Assembly: GCA_946481275.1 (NCBI GenBank)
Contig: CAMLMV010000015.1
Span: forward strand, 62,001-126,000
Direction of reading: 5' to 3'
Length of the DNA stretch: 64,000 nucleotides
Source of the DNA: an uncultured Massilia sp.
Lineage (GTDB): Bacteria > Pseudomonadota > Gammaproteobacteria > Burkholderiales > Burkholderiaceae
The notes beneath the pieces are model-generated. The model was not told the origin of the DNA and did no database searches. It was given only the letters and a program-made list of their open reading frames with translations. Every line of letters starts with the position of its first letter. The first letter of the stretch is position 1. Below are positions 51,448 through 60,765 of this stretch, piece after piece. The position numbers and the translations under genes are program-made.

Positions 51448-52167
51448 TCAGCTGAACAGGCCCTCGTCCGACCCATCCCCGTCGAAAAAGCCCTGCCCGC
51501 CGTCGATACTGCCGTTGTCGACACTGCTGTCGAACAACCCTTCCGACGAGCCATTGTCCAGCACGCGGTCGACGTCGCCCAGCCCCGCCTGGTCGGCCAG
51601 CGCGCTGCCGGACTGGTCGCTGAACAGGTTGTTGCTCGGATCGTCGCTGTTCAGCAGCCGGTTGCCGCCGCCCTGGTCGTGGTGGCTGAACATGTTTTCC
51701 AGGCCCTGGAACAGGAACCCGCCGGCCGCGACACCGGCCGCCGTCGCGGCGATCGAACCCAGGGTGCCGCCAAAACCGCCACGCAAAAAGCCGGATGACG
51801 GCGCCGACTGGTACTGCGGCTGATATTGCGGTTGGGATTGGTAAGGCTGCTGGGTGTCGCGCTGGTAGGACTGGGCCGGCTGTGTCCTGCCGCTATTGCC
51901 CCAGGAATTTGCGTCAAGGAATTTACCGCCGCCGTCACCTTGCTGACCAGAACGTACCTGGTTTTCCAGCCCGGCGATGCGGTCCTTGGCATTGTTCAGC
52001 GCCTGTTCGAGCAGCAATGCCCTCTGCACCAGCAGATAGGCCGCGTCGGGCTGCTGGGCCACGGCGCGCTGGATCAGGGCATCCGCTTCCGGGTCTTTCT
52101 GGATGCCGCGGGCCTGGATCAACTGACTCAGGAAATCGTGCAACATCTGCGAATCTTGCGGGCTCAT
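51448..52167 (-). CDS. DUF2076-family protein with acidic glycine-rich tail
   Basis: From ATG 52167, with AAAGGAG upstream, the protein has 239 residues. The N-terminal 80 residues are helical (MLHDFLSQLIQARGIQKDPE, ADALIQRAVAQQPDAAYLLV) and match the DUF2076 start, including a short coiled coil. The middle is Gln/Tyr/Pro-rich (YQSQPQYQPQYQS), then a glycine-rich hydrophobic stretch GSIAATAAGVAAGGFLFQGL. The tail of about 75 residues is Asp/Ser/Gly-rich with repeated SEGLFD, QGFFDG and DEGLFS units. No signal peptide is seen. Function in the family is unknown. Confidence 0.82.
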   Translation of the reverse strand: MSPQDSQMLHDFLSQLIQARGIQKDPEADALIQRAVAQQPDAAYLLVQRALLLEQALNNAKDRIAGLENQVRSGQQGDGGGKFLDANSWGNSGRTQPAQSYQRDTQQPYQSQPQYQPQYQSAPSSGFLRGGFGGTLGSIAATAAGVAAGGFLFQGLENMFSHHDQGGGNRLLNSDDPSNNLFSDQSGSALADQAGLGDVDRVLDNGSSEGLFDSSVDNGSIDGGQGFFDGDGSDEGLFS

Positions 52168-52282
52168 GACGTCTGCTCCTTTGAATGGTCGGATAGCCCA
52201 CATGTTGTGGGCCTGTCCTTGAATTCAAGTTTGACAGCATCCGGGCAAGATTGCCTTAAACGGCGCTGAACCGTGCGGCGTG

Positions 52283-52687
52283 TTACTTCTGGAGGTCCCG
52301 TCCGCCGAACGCGTTCGGCAACTGCGCGGCGGCCGTCGTTTCCATCACGTCGCCCTTCAGGTTCGCCAGCACGACCGGCAAGTCGTTGCCGCCCAGTTCC
52401 AGGATCACCTGGCGGCAGGCGCCGCACGGGGCGATGGGGCCGTCGGTGTCGCCGATCACGGCCAGCGCCGCGAAGTCGCCCGGCACGCAGCCGTGGGCGA
52501 TGGCGGAAAAGAACGCCGTGCGCTCGGCGCAGTTGCACAGGCCGTAGGACGCGTTCTCGACGTTACAGCCGCGGAACACGCGGCCGTCCTTCGTCTCGAG
52601 CGCGGCGCCGACCTTGAAGCGCGAATAAGGCACGTAGGCCAGTTCGCGCGCGGCGCGGGCTTCGGCTATCAGTTTTTCGTACTTCAT
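52283..52687 (-). CDS. cdd: Cytidine deaminase (homotetrameric type)
   Basis: The 134-residue enzyme converts cytidine and deoxycytidine to uridine and deoxyuridine. The zinc site is visible in the CAE of [17 protein letters not shown] and in [13 protein letters not shown]; the N-terminal [14 protein letters not shown] and [12 protein letters not shown] complete the substrate pocket. Length fits the tetrameric class. Its ATG overlaps the stop of deoA (ATGA), so it is the last gene of the salvage operon. Confidence 0.96.
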   Translation of the reverse strand: MKYEKLIAEARAARELAYVPYSRFKVGAALETKDGRVFRGCNVENASYGLCNCAERTAFFSAIAHGCVPGDFAALAVIGDTDGPIAPCGACRQVILELGGNDLPVVLANLKGDVMETTAAAQLPNAFGGRDLQK

Positions 52688-54012
52688 GGGCGAATGGTCT
52701 TGTAGATCATCGGCTGCGCGGCAGGCTGTTCCGCGGCGATGCGGTACGCCGCCTGCACTTCGCGCACGGCACGTTCCGCGGCCTCCTGCGTGCGCGCGTG
52801 GACGAGCGCCAGCGGCTGGCCCGCTTCCAGCTTCGTGCCCAGCTCGGCGAGGTCCGTGAGGCCGACGGCGAAGTCGATCGGGTCCTGCGGCCGGATGCGC
52901 CCGCCGCCCAGGCCGACGACGGCCAGGCCCAGGCCGCGACAGTCCGTCGCATACGCATAGCCGGATGCCAGTGCCGGCACCGGCACGACGATCGGCGCCT
53001 TCGCGAGGTGCGCGTCGGGATTGTCCATCAGGTCGGCCGGGCCGCCCAGCGCCTTGACCATCCGTGCAAAACGCTCGGCCGCTTCGCCCGAATCCAGCGC
53101 GTGCTGCAGCTTCGCGTGCGCTTCCGCGTCCGTCGCGCAGAGGCCGGACAGCACGAGCATCTCGGCGCACAGCGCCATCGTCACCTCGTGCAGGCGTGCC
53201 GGACGCGACTTGCCCGTCAGGTAGTCGATCGCGATGCGCACCTCGACGGCATTGCCGGCCGCCGGGCACAGCGACTCGTTCATGCCGGTCAGGATCGCGG
53301 ACGTGCGCGTGCCGGCGCCGTTGCCGACGTGGACGATGGACTCCGCCAGCTCGACGGATTTTTCATACGTCGGCATGAACGCGCCGCTGCCGGCCTTGAC
53401 GTCCATGACGAGGGCATCCAGGCCCGCCGCCAGCTTCTTCGACAGGATCGAGCCCGTGATCATGGCGACGGATTCCACGGTGGCCGTCGTGTCGCGGATG
53501 CTGTAGAAACGCTTGTCGGCCGGCGCCAGCTGCGCGGTCTGGCCGATGATGGCGACGCCGATGTCCTTGACGACCTTGCGGAACAGTTCCGGATCCGGCA
53601 CGGTGCAATAGCCGGGAATCGAATCGAATTTATCCAGCGTGCCGCCCGTGTGACCGAGGCCGCGGCCGGAAATCATCGGGACGTAGCCGCCGCACGCGGC
53701 GATCATCGGACCGAGCATCAGCGACACGACGTCGCCGACGCCGCCCGTCGAGTGCTTGTCGACGACGGGACCGGGCAGGTCCAGCGACTTCCACTCCATG
53801 ACCTGGCCGGAATCGCGCATCGCGAGCGTGAACGCGACGCGCTCATCCATCGTCATGTCGTTGAAGTAGACGGCCATCGCGAGCGCGGCGATCTGGCCTT
53901 CCGTGACGCTGCCATCCGGGATGCCGCGCACGAAGAAGCGGATCTCTTCCGCGGTCAAGGTGCCGCCGTCGCGTTTTTTACGGACGATTTCTTGGGGGAG
54001 GAAGTTAGCCAT
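52684..54012 (-). CDS. deoA: Thymidine (pyrimidine-nucleoside) phosphorylase
   Basis: The 442-residue protein has the small alpha domain with [20 protein letters not shown] and the phosphate-binding [17 protein letters not shown] around residue 80. Further family blocks are [20 protein letters not shown] and [20 protein letters not shown]. It cleaves thymidine and deoxyuridine with phosphate to the base and deoxyribose 1-phosphate. In this operon the sugar goes to DeoB and DeoC, while the base can enter the reductive pathway encoded at 35-45 kb. It follows the aldehyde dehydrogenase gene by 12 bp. Confidence 0.96.
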   Translation of the reverse strand: MANFLPQEIVRKKRDGGTLTAEEIRFFVRGIPDGSVTEGQIAALAMAVYFNDMTMDERVAFTLAMRDSGQVMEWKSLDLPGPVVDKHSTGGVGDVVSLMLGPMIAACGGYVPMISGRGLGHTGGTLDKFDSIPGYCTVPDPELFRKVVKDIGVAIIGQTAQLAPADKRFYSIRDTTATVESVAMITGSILSKKLAAGLDALVMDVKAGSGAFMPTYEKSVELAESIVHVGNGAGTRTSAILTGMNESLCPAAGNAVEVRIAIDYLTGKSRPARLHEVTMALCAEMLVLSGLCATDAEAHAKLQHALDSGEAAERFARMVKALGGPADLMDNPDAHLAKAPIVVPVPALASGYAYATDCRGLGLAVVGLGGGRIRPQDPIDFAVGLTDLAELGTKLEAGQPLALVHARTQEAAERAVREVQAAYRIAAEQPAAQPMIYKTIRP

Positions 54013-54024
54013 CGTTTCGTTATC

Positions 54025-56403
54025 TCACACGCCGTAAGGAATCCACACGTTTTTCACCTGGCTCGCGTGCTGCAGCACCGTGCGCCCGCCTGCCTGCTTG
54101 GCATCGAACCAGTCGCGCCCTTTCGCGCCGCCCGTCCACGTGCGCTTCAGCGATTCCGCCGACAGGCGCTCGACTTCCGCGCAGCCTTCCGCCGACCCGT
54201 CGTGGCGCCACACGGCATCCACGTCGAAGTGCGACGCCAGCGTGCGCGCCAGTTCGTCGTGGCTGCCCGTGACGATGTTCAGCGCGCCGCCCGGCAGGTC
54301 GGACGTGTCGAGCACCTGGTACAGGTCCAGCGCGGACAGCGGATGCGCTTCCGACGGCACCGCGACGACGCGGTTGCCCAGCGCCAGTGCCGGCGCAACG
54401 AGCGAGATGAAGCCCAGCAGCGGATTCTCGTTCGGGCACACGATGCCGATCACGCCCACCGGCTCGTTCAGCGCGACGGTGATGCCGTGCATTGGCGGCT
54501 GGTGCGCGAGGCCGTCGTACTTGTCGGCCCATGCGGCCCAGTAGAACAGGCGCTCGATCGATGCCTGCACTTCGCGTGCCGCATCTTTTGCACCCGTCTG
54601 CGCGGCGATGCGCGCGGTGAATTCGTCGGCACGGATCGCCAGGTTCTCGGCGATGTAGTACAGCACCTGCGCGCGGTTGTGCGCGGTCGCCTTCGCCCAG
54701 CCGGACGCCTTGTGCGCCGCCTCGACGGCGTTGCGGATGTCCTTGCGGTTGCCCTCGCCCACGTCGGCCAGGAACTCGCCGCCGGCACCATGGATCGCGC
54801 GGCTGTACGCGCCGTCCGGGCGCGCCTGCTTGCCGCCGATGTACAGCTTCGCCGTGCGGTCGACCGCGAACGGGCTGTCGCCGCCCGCCAGTTTCACCTT
54901 CCCCTTTTCGGCGACGACCGGTGCTGCGGGACGTGCATCTTCCGCGAGCGGCACCAGGTATTCCGTCATGCCTTCCTTGCCGCCCTCGCGGCCGAAGCCG
55001 GATTCCTTGTAGCCGCCGAAGCCGCATGCGGCGTCGAACTGGTTCGCCGTGTTGATCCACACGACGCCGGCCTTGATCTGCGGGGCGACGTCGAGCGCGA
55101 GGCTGATCGACTCGCTCCACACGCAGGCCGCGAGGCCGTACACGGTGTTGTTCGCAAGTTGCACGGCTTCGCCCGGCGTGCGGAAGCTCGACGCGACGAG
55201 CACGGGGCCGAAGATCTCGGTCTGCGACACGGTGGCCGACGTCGACGCGCCCGTAATCAGGGTGGGCAGATACCACGAGCCCGCGACCGGCGTTTCGCCG
55301 GCAGGCTGCCAGATCTCGCAGCCTTCGGCGCGCGCGGCTTCCACGAGGCCGTGGATGCGCTGCTGCTGCACCGGATCGACGAGGGCGCCGATGTCATTGG
55401 ATTTGTCGAGTGGCGAGCCGACGCGCAGGTTCTGCATGCGCGCCTTGACCTTCTCGATGAAGCGCGGGTACACGCTTTCCTGCACGAGCAGGCGCGAACC
55501 GGCGCAGCAGACCTGGCCCTGGTTGAACCAGATCGAATCGACGAGGCCTTCGACGGCCGCATCCAGGTCGGCGTCGTCGAACACGATGAACGGCGACTTG
55601 CCGCCCAGTTCCAGGGAGAGCTTTTTGCCCGTGCCGGCCGTGGCCTTGCGGATGATGCGGCCCACTTCCGTCGAGCCGGTGAACGCCAGCTTGTCGATGC
55701 CCGGGTGATTCACGATCGCCTCGCCCACGCGGCCGTCGCCCGTGACGATGTTGACGACGCCCGCCGGCACGCCGGCCTGCTGGCAGATCTCGGCGAACAG
55801 CAAGGCGCTCAAGGAAGTGTACTCGGCCGGCTTGAACACGATGGTGTTACCCGCGGCGAGCGCCGGCGCGACCTTCCATGCCAGCATCAGCAGGGGGAAG
55901 TTCCACGGCACGATCTGGCCGACGACGCCGACGGCGCGGTAGTCCGCGAATTCTTCCGATTGCAGCTGGGCCCAGCCGGCGTGGTGATAGAAGTGACGGG
56001 CGGCCAGCGGCAGGTCGGCGTCGCGCGTTTCGCGGATCGTCTTGCCGTTGTCCAGCGTCTCGAGCACGGCGAACAGGCGCGCGTGCTTTTGCAGCAGGCG
56101 CGCCAGCGAATACAGGACTTTCGCGCGGCCGTGGCCACCGAGGGCGACCCAGCCCGGCTGCGCGCGGCGCGCGGCTTCCACGGCGCGGTCGACGTCGGCC
56201 TGGCTCGCCTGCGTCACCTGCGCCAGTTCGCTGCCGTCGGCCGGGTTGAACGAGCCGAACGTCTCGTTTGCATCCGTCCAGGCGCCGTCGACGAACAGGC
56301 CGAAACGGCGGCCATGCGACTCCAGCCACGCTTGCGCTTCCTTGGTGCTCTCGGGTGCGGGGCCGTAATCCATAGTCTGAAGAATCTCTTTAATAGTGGG
56401 CAT
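54025..56403 (-). CDS. Double-domain aldehyde dehydrogenase of the deoxyribose operon
   Basis: The 792-residue protein has a complete ALDH domain (about residues 30-480) with the glutamate in LELGGKSPFIVFDDAD and the cysteine in FNQGQVCCAGSRL. A second ALDH-like domain (about 510-790) follows, with VGVIGIVCPNENPLLGF and LDTSDLPGGALNIVTGS, but lacks a recognisable catalytic cysteine loop. The second half is probably structural. Between deoC and deoA it most likely oxidises the acetaldehyde released by DeoC. The start is ATG 56403, 11 bp after deoC; upstream extension is rejected because it lies inside deoC. Confidence 0.88.
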   Translation of the reverse strand: MPTIKEILQTMDYGPAPESTKEAQAWLESHGRRFGLFVDGAWTDANETFGSFNPADGSELAQVTQASQADVDRAVEAARRAQPGWVALGGHGRAKVLYSLARLLQKHARLFAVLETLDNGKTIRETRDADLPLAARHFYHHAGWAQLQSEEFADYRAVGVVGQIVPWNFPLLMLAWKVAPALAAGNTIVFKPAEYTSLSALLFAEICQQAGVPAGVVNIVTGDGRVGEAIVNHPGIDKLAFTGSTEVGRIIRKATAGTGKKLSLELGGKSPFIVFDDADLDAAVEGLVDSIWFNQGQVCCAGSRLLVQESVYPRFIEKVKARMQNLRVGSPLDKSNDIGALVDPVQQQRIHGLVEAARAEGCEIWQPAGETPVAGSWYLPTLITGASTSATVSQTEIFGPVLVASSFRTPGEAVQLANNTVYGLAACVWSESISLALDVAPQIKAGVVWINTANQFDAACGFGGYKESGFGREGGKEGMTEYLVPLAEDARPAAPVVAEKGKVKLAGGDSPFAVDRTAKLYIGGKQARPDGAYSRAIHGAGGEFLADVGEGNRKDIRNAVEAAHKASGWAKATAHNRAQVLYYIAENLAIRADEFTARIAAQTGAKDAAREVQASIERLFYWAAWADKYDGLAHQPPMHGITVALNEPVGVIGIVCPNENPLLGFISLVAPALALGNRVVAVPSEAHPLSALDLYQVLDTSDLPGGALNIVTGSHDELARTLASHFDVDAVWRHDGSAEGCAEVERLSAESLKRTWTGGAKGRDWFDAKQAGGRTVLQHASQVKNVWIPYGV

Positions 56404-56414
56404 GACAGGTCCGA

Positions 56415-57371
56415 TCAAGGTTGCGCGTGACGATGGGCGGCCGAATAGCTGCCCGTGACGTAGTGTTCGAGCTGGCGCTCGATGTCGGTCAGGAGGCTGG
56501 ACGCGCCGATGCGGAACAGGTGCGGTTGCAGCCATTCGTTGCCCAGCTCTTCCTTCATCACGGTCAGGTATTGCAATGCGGCCTTGGCGGAGGACACACC
56601 CCCGGCCGGCTTGTAGCCGACCTTGTAGCCGGTGCGTTCATAGTACTCGCGGATCGCGCGTACCATCACCAGCGACACGGGAATGGTCGCGTTCACACCT
56701 TCCTTGCCGGTCGATGTCTTGATGAAATCGGCGCCTGCCATCATGCAGACCCACGATGCTTTTGCTACGTTTTCCAAAGTGACGAGATCGCCCGTCGCGA
56801 GGATCGCCTTCACGTGCGCCTCGCCGCACGCCTGGCGGTATGCGACCATCTCGTCGTACAGCGCCTGCCAGTTGCCCGTCAGGACGTGCTGGCGCGTGAT
56901 CACGATGTCGATCTCGGTGGCGCCTGCCGCCACGGACAGTTCGATCTCGCGGATCTTCGTTTCCAGGCTGGAGAGGCCGGCCGGGAATGCGGTCGACACG
57001 GCGGCGATCGGCAGGCGGCCCTGCAGCACCTGCGCGGCCGGCTGGATCATCTCGTGGTACACGCACACGGCGCCCGTGGTCAGCGACTCCAGGCCCAGCG
57101 CCTGCATCAGGTCCGCGCGCAGCGGACGCATCGCCTTGCGGCACAGGCGCTCGACGCGGCCCGGCGTGTCGTCGCCGGACAAGGTGGTCAGGTCGATGCA
57201 CTCGATGGCGCGGATCAGCCACGCGGCCTGGTATTCCTTCTTGACCGTGCGGCGGTTCGCCAGGCTCGCGGCGCGGCGGTCGGCGGCGTTGCGGTTGACC
57301 TTCAGGTGGTTGATCCAGCCCAGGTCCAGGTCGATCGCGGTATTACGTTTGAAATCGAGGTTCGGGCTCAT
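56415..57371 (-). CDS. deoC: Deoxyribose-phosphate aldolase (long type)
   Basis: The ATG at 57371 overlaps the deoB stop (ATGA); upstream codons are part of deoB. The 318-residue protein resembles the longer, animal-like DERA class rather than the roughly 260-residue E. coli form. Features: IECIDLTTLSGDDTPGRVE, the aspartate region ATEIDIVITRQHVLTG, the Schiff-base lysine in ADFIKTSTGKEGVNA and the second lysine in KVGYKPAGGVSSAKAAL. It splits deoxyribose 5-phosphate to glyceraldehyde 3-phosphate and acetaldehyde. Confidence 0.95.
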   Translation of the reverse strand: MSPNLDFKRNTAIDLDLGWINHLKVNRNAADRRAASLANRRTVKKEYQAAWLIRAIECIDLTTLSGDDTPGRVERLCRKAMRPLRADLMQALGLESLTTGAVCVYHEMIQPAAQVLQGRLPIAAVSTAFPAGLSSLETKIREIELSVAAGATEIDIVITRQHVLTGNWQALYDEMVAYRQACGEAHVKAILATGDLVTLENVAKASWVCMMAGADFIKTSTGKEGVNATIPVSLVMVRAIREYYERTGYKVGYKPAGGVSSAKAALQYLTVMKEELGNEWLQPHLFRIGASSLLTDIERQLEHYVTGSYSAAHRHAQP

Positions 57372-58561
57372 AACAATGCAGTTCCGTTGGCAAGGGGTTT
57401 GACGCCGAGGTGGTGCGCCAGGGTGGCGCCGATGTCGGAGAACGTGTCGGACACGGGCAGCTCGCGCGCCGGCGCGGCCGGGCCGAAGAACAGCATCGGG
57501 ATGTGTTCGCGCGTGTGGTCCGAACCGGTCCACGTCGGGTCGCAGCCGTGGTCCGCCGTGATGACGACGAGGTCGCCCTCTTTCAGCTTGGCGATGAAGT
57601 CCGGCAGGCGCGCATCCAGTTCGTGCAGCGCATTCGAATAGCCCGCGACGTCGCGGCGGTGGCCGAAGTGCATGTCGAAGTCGACGAAGTTCACGAACGT
57701 GAGCGACTTGTCGGGCGCGGTGTCCGCCACTTCCAGCAGGCGGTCGAACAGCGCCATGTTGTCGGCACCCTTGATGAGTTGCGTGACGCCCTGGCCGGCA
57801 AAAATATCGCTGATCTTGCCCAGCGCGATGACTTCGCCGCCGGCATCCTTCACGTGGTCCAGCAAGGTGGGCGCGACGGGCGGCACGGCGTAGTCGTGGC
57901 GGTTGCTCGTGCGCTTGTAATTGCCGTTGCTGCCCGTGAACGGACGCGCGATCACGCGGCCGATGTTGTACGGCTTGACCAGTTCATACGCGGCTTCGCA
58001 CACCTGGTACAGGCGCTCGAGGCCGAAATGCTCTTCGTGCGCGGCGATCTGCATCACGGAGTCGGCCGACGTGTAGATGATCGGCTTGCCGGTGGCGACG
58101 TGCTCGTCGCCCAGTTCCGTGATGATGGTCGTGCCGGACGCGTGGCAGTTGCCCAGCCAGCCCGGCACGTTCGTGATCCCGGCCAGTTTATCGGTCAGCT
58201 CTTGCGGGAACGTGGGCACGGTTTTCGGGAAGTAGCCCCAGTCGAACAGCACGGGCACGCCGGCGATTTCCCAGTGGCCGCTCTGCGTGTCCTTGCCGGT
58301 GGATTTCTCACGCGCGACGCTCCAGGCGCCGGTGAAGCCGTCGCGCTTGTTGAAACCGGCGGGCCATTCGCCGCTGGCCTTGTGGGCGGCGGCGCCGAGA
58401 CCGATCTGTTCCAGATTGGGCAGCGACATCGGCGTGCCCGCATCCGCGGCCCACTTCGCGATGTGGCCGAGGGTATTGGCGCCCGCGTCGCCGTATTTGT
58501 CGGCATCGGGCAAGGCGCCCAGGCCGAAGGAGTCCAGCAGGAGGATGAATGCGCGTGACAT
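57368..58561 (-). CDS. deoB: Phosphopentomutase
   Basis: The 397-residue alkaline phosphatase-superfamily enzyme interconverts (deoxy)ribose 1- and 5-phosphate. Metal-site signatures are the start ILLDSFGLGALPDADKYGD, the phosphorylatable Thr region GANTLGHIAKW, KDTQSGHWEIAG, and the C-terminal VITADHGCDPTWTGSDHTRE. GGAAGGG precedes the ATG at 58561. It links nucleoside phosphorolysis (deoA and the purine phosphorylase) to DeoC. Confidence 0.97.
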   Translation of the reverse strand: MSRAFILLLDSFGLGALPDADKYGDAGANTLGHIAKWAADAGTPMSLPNLEQIGLGAAAHKASGEWPAGFNKRDGFTGAWSVAREKSTGKDTQSGHWEIAGVPVLFDWGYFPKTVPTFPQELTDKLAGITNVPGWLGNCHASGTTIITELGDEHVATGKPIIYTSADSVMQIAAHEEHFGLERLYQVCEAAYELVKPYNIGRVIARPFTGSNGNYKRTSNRHDYAVPPVAPTLLDHVKDAGGEVIALGKISDIFAGQGVTQLIKGADNMALFDRLLEVADTAPDKSLTFVNFVDFDMHFGHRRDVAGYSNALHELDARLPDFIAKLKEGDLVVITADHGCDPTWTGSDHTREHIPMLFFGPAAPARELPVSDTFSDIGATLAHHLGVKPLANGTALL

Positions 58562-58594
58562 GGTATCCCTTCCTTATTCCCGATTATTCCGTGC

Positions 58595-59437
58595 TCAGGC
58601 GGTCTTGCCCAGTCGTTCGATGAAGCCGTGGATCAGCGTGACCATATCCTTGGCCGCAATGGCAGCATACTTCAGCGTCTGCTCGTGCGACAGCGGGAAC
58701 GGGGTCAGGCCTTCGGCCAGGTTCGTGATGGCGGACACGCCCGCGACCTTCAGGCCGCAATGACGGGCCGAGATCACTTCCGGCACGACCGACATGCCGA
58801 CGACGTCCGCGCCCAGCGCCTTGAATGCGCGGATCTCGGCGGCCGTCTCGAAGTTCGGGCCCGGGCATGCCAGGTACACGCCTTCGTTCACGTTGATGTT
58901 CTTCTCCGCCGCCGTCGCCTTGATCAGGTCGCGCATATCGGCATCGTATGCATTGGCCATGCTGAAGAAGCGCGGACCGAAGCGGTCGTCGTTCGGGCCG
59001 GCCATCGGGCTGCCCGGCAGCAGGTTGATGTGGTCCGTCAGCACGACGACGCTGCCCGCGTCCACTTCCGGACGCAGCGAACCGGCGGCATTCGTCACGA
59101 ACAGCAGTTCGCAGCCGATCAGTTTGAAGGTGCGCACGGCGGAGGTCATCACGGCCGGGCCGTAGCCTTCATAGAAGTGGCCGCGGCCCTTCATGCACAC
59201 GACCGGCACGCCCGCCAGCGTACCCAGGACCAGTTCGCCCGCGTGGCCGTGCACGGTACTGATCGGAAAGCCCGGCAGGTCGGCATAGCTGATCGACACC
59301 GCATCCTCCATCTGCTCGGCCAGCACGCCGAGGCCGGAACCGAGGATCAGGGCCACGCGCGGCGTGAAGCCCGGCTTGCGGGCGCGGATGACGTCGGCGG
59401 CTTCGAAAGGAGTGTTGCTGAAGGAGTGAGTAGTCAT
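58595..59437 (-). CDS. Purine-nucleoside phosphorylase (trimeric type)
   Basis: The 280-residue protein starts at ATG 59437; an in-frame TTG at 59485 overlaps a -35-like TTGACA and is rejected. Signatures of the PNP/MTAP class are ALILGSGLGVLAEQM (phosphate loop), CMKGRGHFYEGYGP, LFVTNAAGSLRPEVDAGSV and ARHCGLKVAGVSAITNLAEG. It splits inosine, guanosine or xanthosine and their deoxy forms. It is the first gene of the minus-strand salvage operon, 33 bp before deoB, and divergent from the pseudouridine genes. Confidence 0.93.
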   Translation of the reverse strand: MTTHSFSNTPFEAADVIRARKPGFTPRVALILGSGLGVLAEQMEDAVSISYADLPGFPISTVHGHAGELVLGTLAGVPVVCMKGRGHFYEGYGPAVMTSAVRTFKLIGCELLFVTNAAGSLRPEVDAGSVVVLTDHINLLPGSPMAGPNDDRFGPRFFSMANAYDADMRDLIKATAAEKNINVNEGVYLACPGPNFETAAEIRAFKALGADVVGMSVVPEVISARHCGLKVAGVSAITNLAEGLTPFPLSHEQTLKYAAIAAKDMVTLIHGFIERLGKTA

Positions 59438-59600
59438 TGTCGCGGTCTGTCGAGGATGGGGGCGCCGTGCACCAAAATATGTCAACTATGCATGAATGCC
59501 GATTGTGTTGGCAAATACCATTTTTCTGGCAGATTTATATCTTGCGAGAATAAATTCGCGCTAGACTCCACCCATGCATAGGTCCGCGTTGACCGTGCGC

Positions 59601-59634
59601 AAACATATGTTTAAGATGAAAAACAAAAGTTTAA
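59601..59634. promoter_or_regulatory. Tandem operator-like repeats before the pseudouridine kinase gene
   Basis: AAACATATGTTTAA (59601-59614) is a perfect 12-bp palindrome plus AA. AAACAAAAGTTTAA (59621-59634) is a second, imperfect copy exactly 20 bp later, two helical turns. They lie just before the GTG of psuK. The kinase itself carries an N-terminal DNA-binding domain, so these may be its own operators. Confidence 0.5.
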
Positions 59635-59647
59635 TCCTCCCGTCATC

Positions 59648-60763
59648 GTGACAGAATCGTCGAAGAAACAACAGTTGTACGAGGCCATCCGCGCGAATCC
59701 CTTCATTTCGCAGCAGGAGCTCGCCAACCAGCTGGGACTGTCGCGCTCGGCGGTCGCCGGCTATATCGCGGGCCTGATCCGCGAGCGCAAGCTGCTCGGG
59801 CGCGCGTACGTGCTGCCGGACCGGCGTCCCGTCGTGTGCGTGGGCGCGGCGAACCTCGACCGCAAGCTGCGCTCGACGGATGCCATCGCCCTGCGCACGT
59901 CGAACCCGGCCAGCCAGAGCGAATCGTTCGGCGGCGTGGCGCGCAACATCGCCGAGAATCTCGCCCGGCTGGGCACGACGGTCGCGCTGCTGACGGCGAT
60001 CGGTGCCGATTCCTCCGGCGCCGCCCTGCTCGACCACGCGGACAGCCTCGGCATCGACGTGCGCGGCGCGCTGCGCCTGGACGGCTGCTGCAGCGGCACG
60101 TACACGGCCGTGCTGGACCGCGACGGCGAAATGGTCGTCGCGCTGGCCGACATGTCGCTGTATAACCGCATGGAGCCGGCGTACATCGACGCGCGCCAGG
60201 CCCAGTTCGCGGGCGCCGCGCTCGTCGTCGCGGACCTGAACCTGCCGCAAGACACCGTCGCCGCCCTCGCCCGGCAGGCCCGTCGCACGGACACGCCGCT
60301 CGTGCTCGTCGCGGTCTCCGAACCGAAGATGGCGCGCCTGCCCGACGATTTATCCGGCGTGCGCCTGCTGATCCTCAACGCCGGCGAGCTGGCGGCCCGC
60401 GTCCGGCGCCCCCTGCCCGACGACGCCGCACTCGCCGAGGCCATCCGCGAAGTCCGGGCGCAGGGCGCGCAAGACCTGATCGTCACCCGCGGCGCGCGCG
60501 GCGTGCTCGTCACCGCGGGCGACGGCATCGCCGACCTGCCCGCGCTGCCCGTAGACGTCGTCGACGTGACGGGTGCCGGCGATGCGTTCGCCGCCGCCGT
60601 CTGCTGGTCGCTCGTGCAGGACGATGGGACCGAAAACCTCGTGCTCGCGTGCCGCCGCGGCCTGCACTTGTCGGCCCTCACGCTGGGCGTGCCCGAGACC
60701 GTGCACCCTGGCCTGGGGCCGGACAGCCTCGCCACCGAACCTCCTCCGCTTTCACAGGACTGA
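59648..60763 (+). CDS. psuK: Pseudouridine kinase with N-terminal winged helix-turn-helix
   Basis: The 371-residue protein starts at GTG 59648; no clear ribosome-binding site is visible. Residues about 1-58 are a winged HTH (KKQQLYEAIRANPFISQQEL, then QLGLSRSAVAGYIAGLIRER). The rest is a PfkB/ribokinase fold: VVCVGAANLDRKLRSTDAI, SFGGVARNIAENLARLG and the catalytic DVTGAGDAFAAAVCWSL. Its partner PsuG follows after 2 bp. Together they convert pseudouridine to uracil and ribose 5-phosphate. The DNA-binding domain suggests a dual role as regulator and enzyme. Confidence 0.9.
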   Translation: MTESSKKQQLYEAIRANPFISQQELANQLGLSRSAVAGYIAGLIRERKLLGRAYVLPDRRPVVCVGAANLDRKLRSTDAIALRTSNPASQSESFGGVARNIAENLARLGTTVALLTAIGADSSGAALLDHADSLGIDVRGALRLDGCCSGTYTAVLDRDGEMVVALADMSLYNRMEPAYIDARQAQFAGAALVVADLNLPQDTVAALARQARRTDTPLVLVAVSEPKMARLPDDLSGVRLLILNAGELAARVRRPLPDDAALAEAIREVRAQGAQDLIVTRGARGVLVTAGDGIADLPALPVDVVDVTGAGDAFAAAVCWSLVQDDGTENLVLACRRGLHLSALTLGVPETVHPGLGPDSLATEPPPLSQD

Positions 60764-60765
60764 AC

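Noticed and set aside
52798..56430. Open frame of about 1,200 codons opposite deoA and the aldehyde dehydrogenase
   Set aside because: Shadow frame of two certain enzymes; no recognisable domain.
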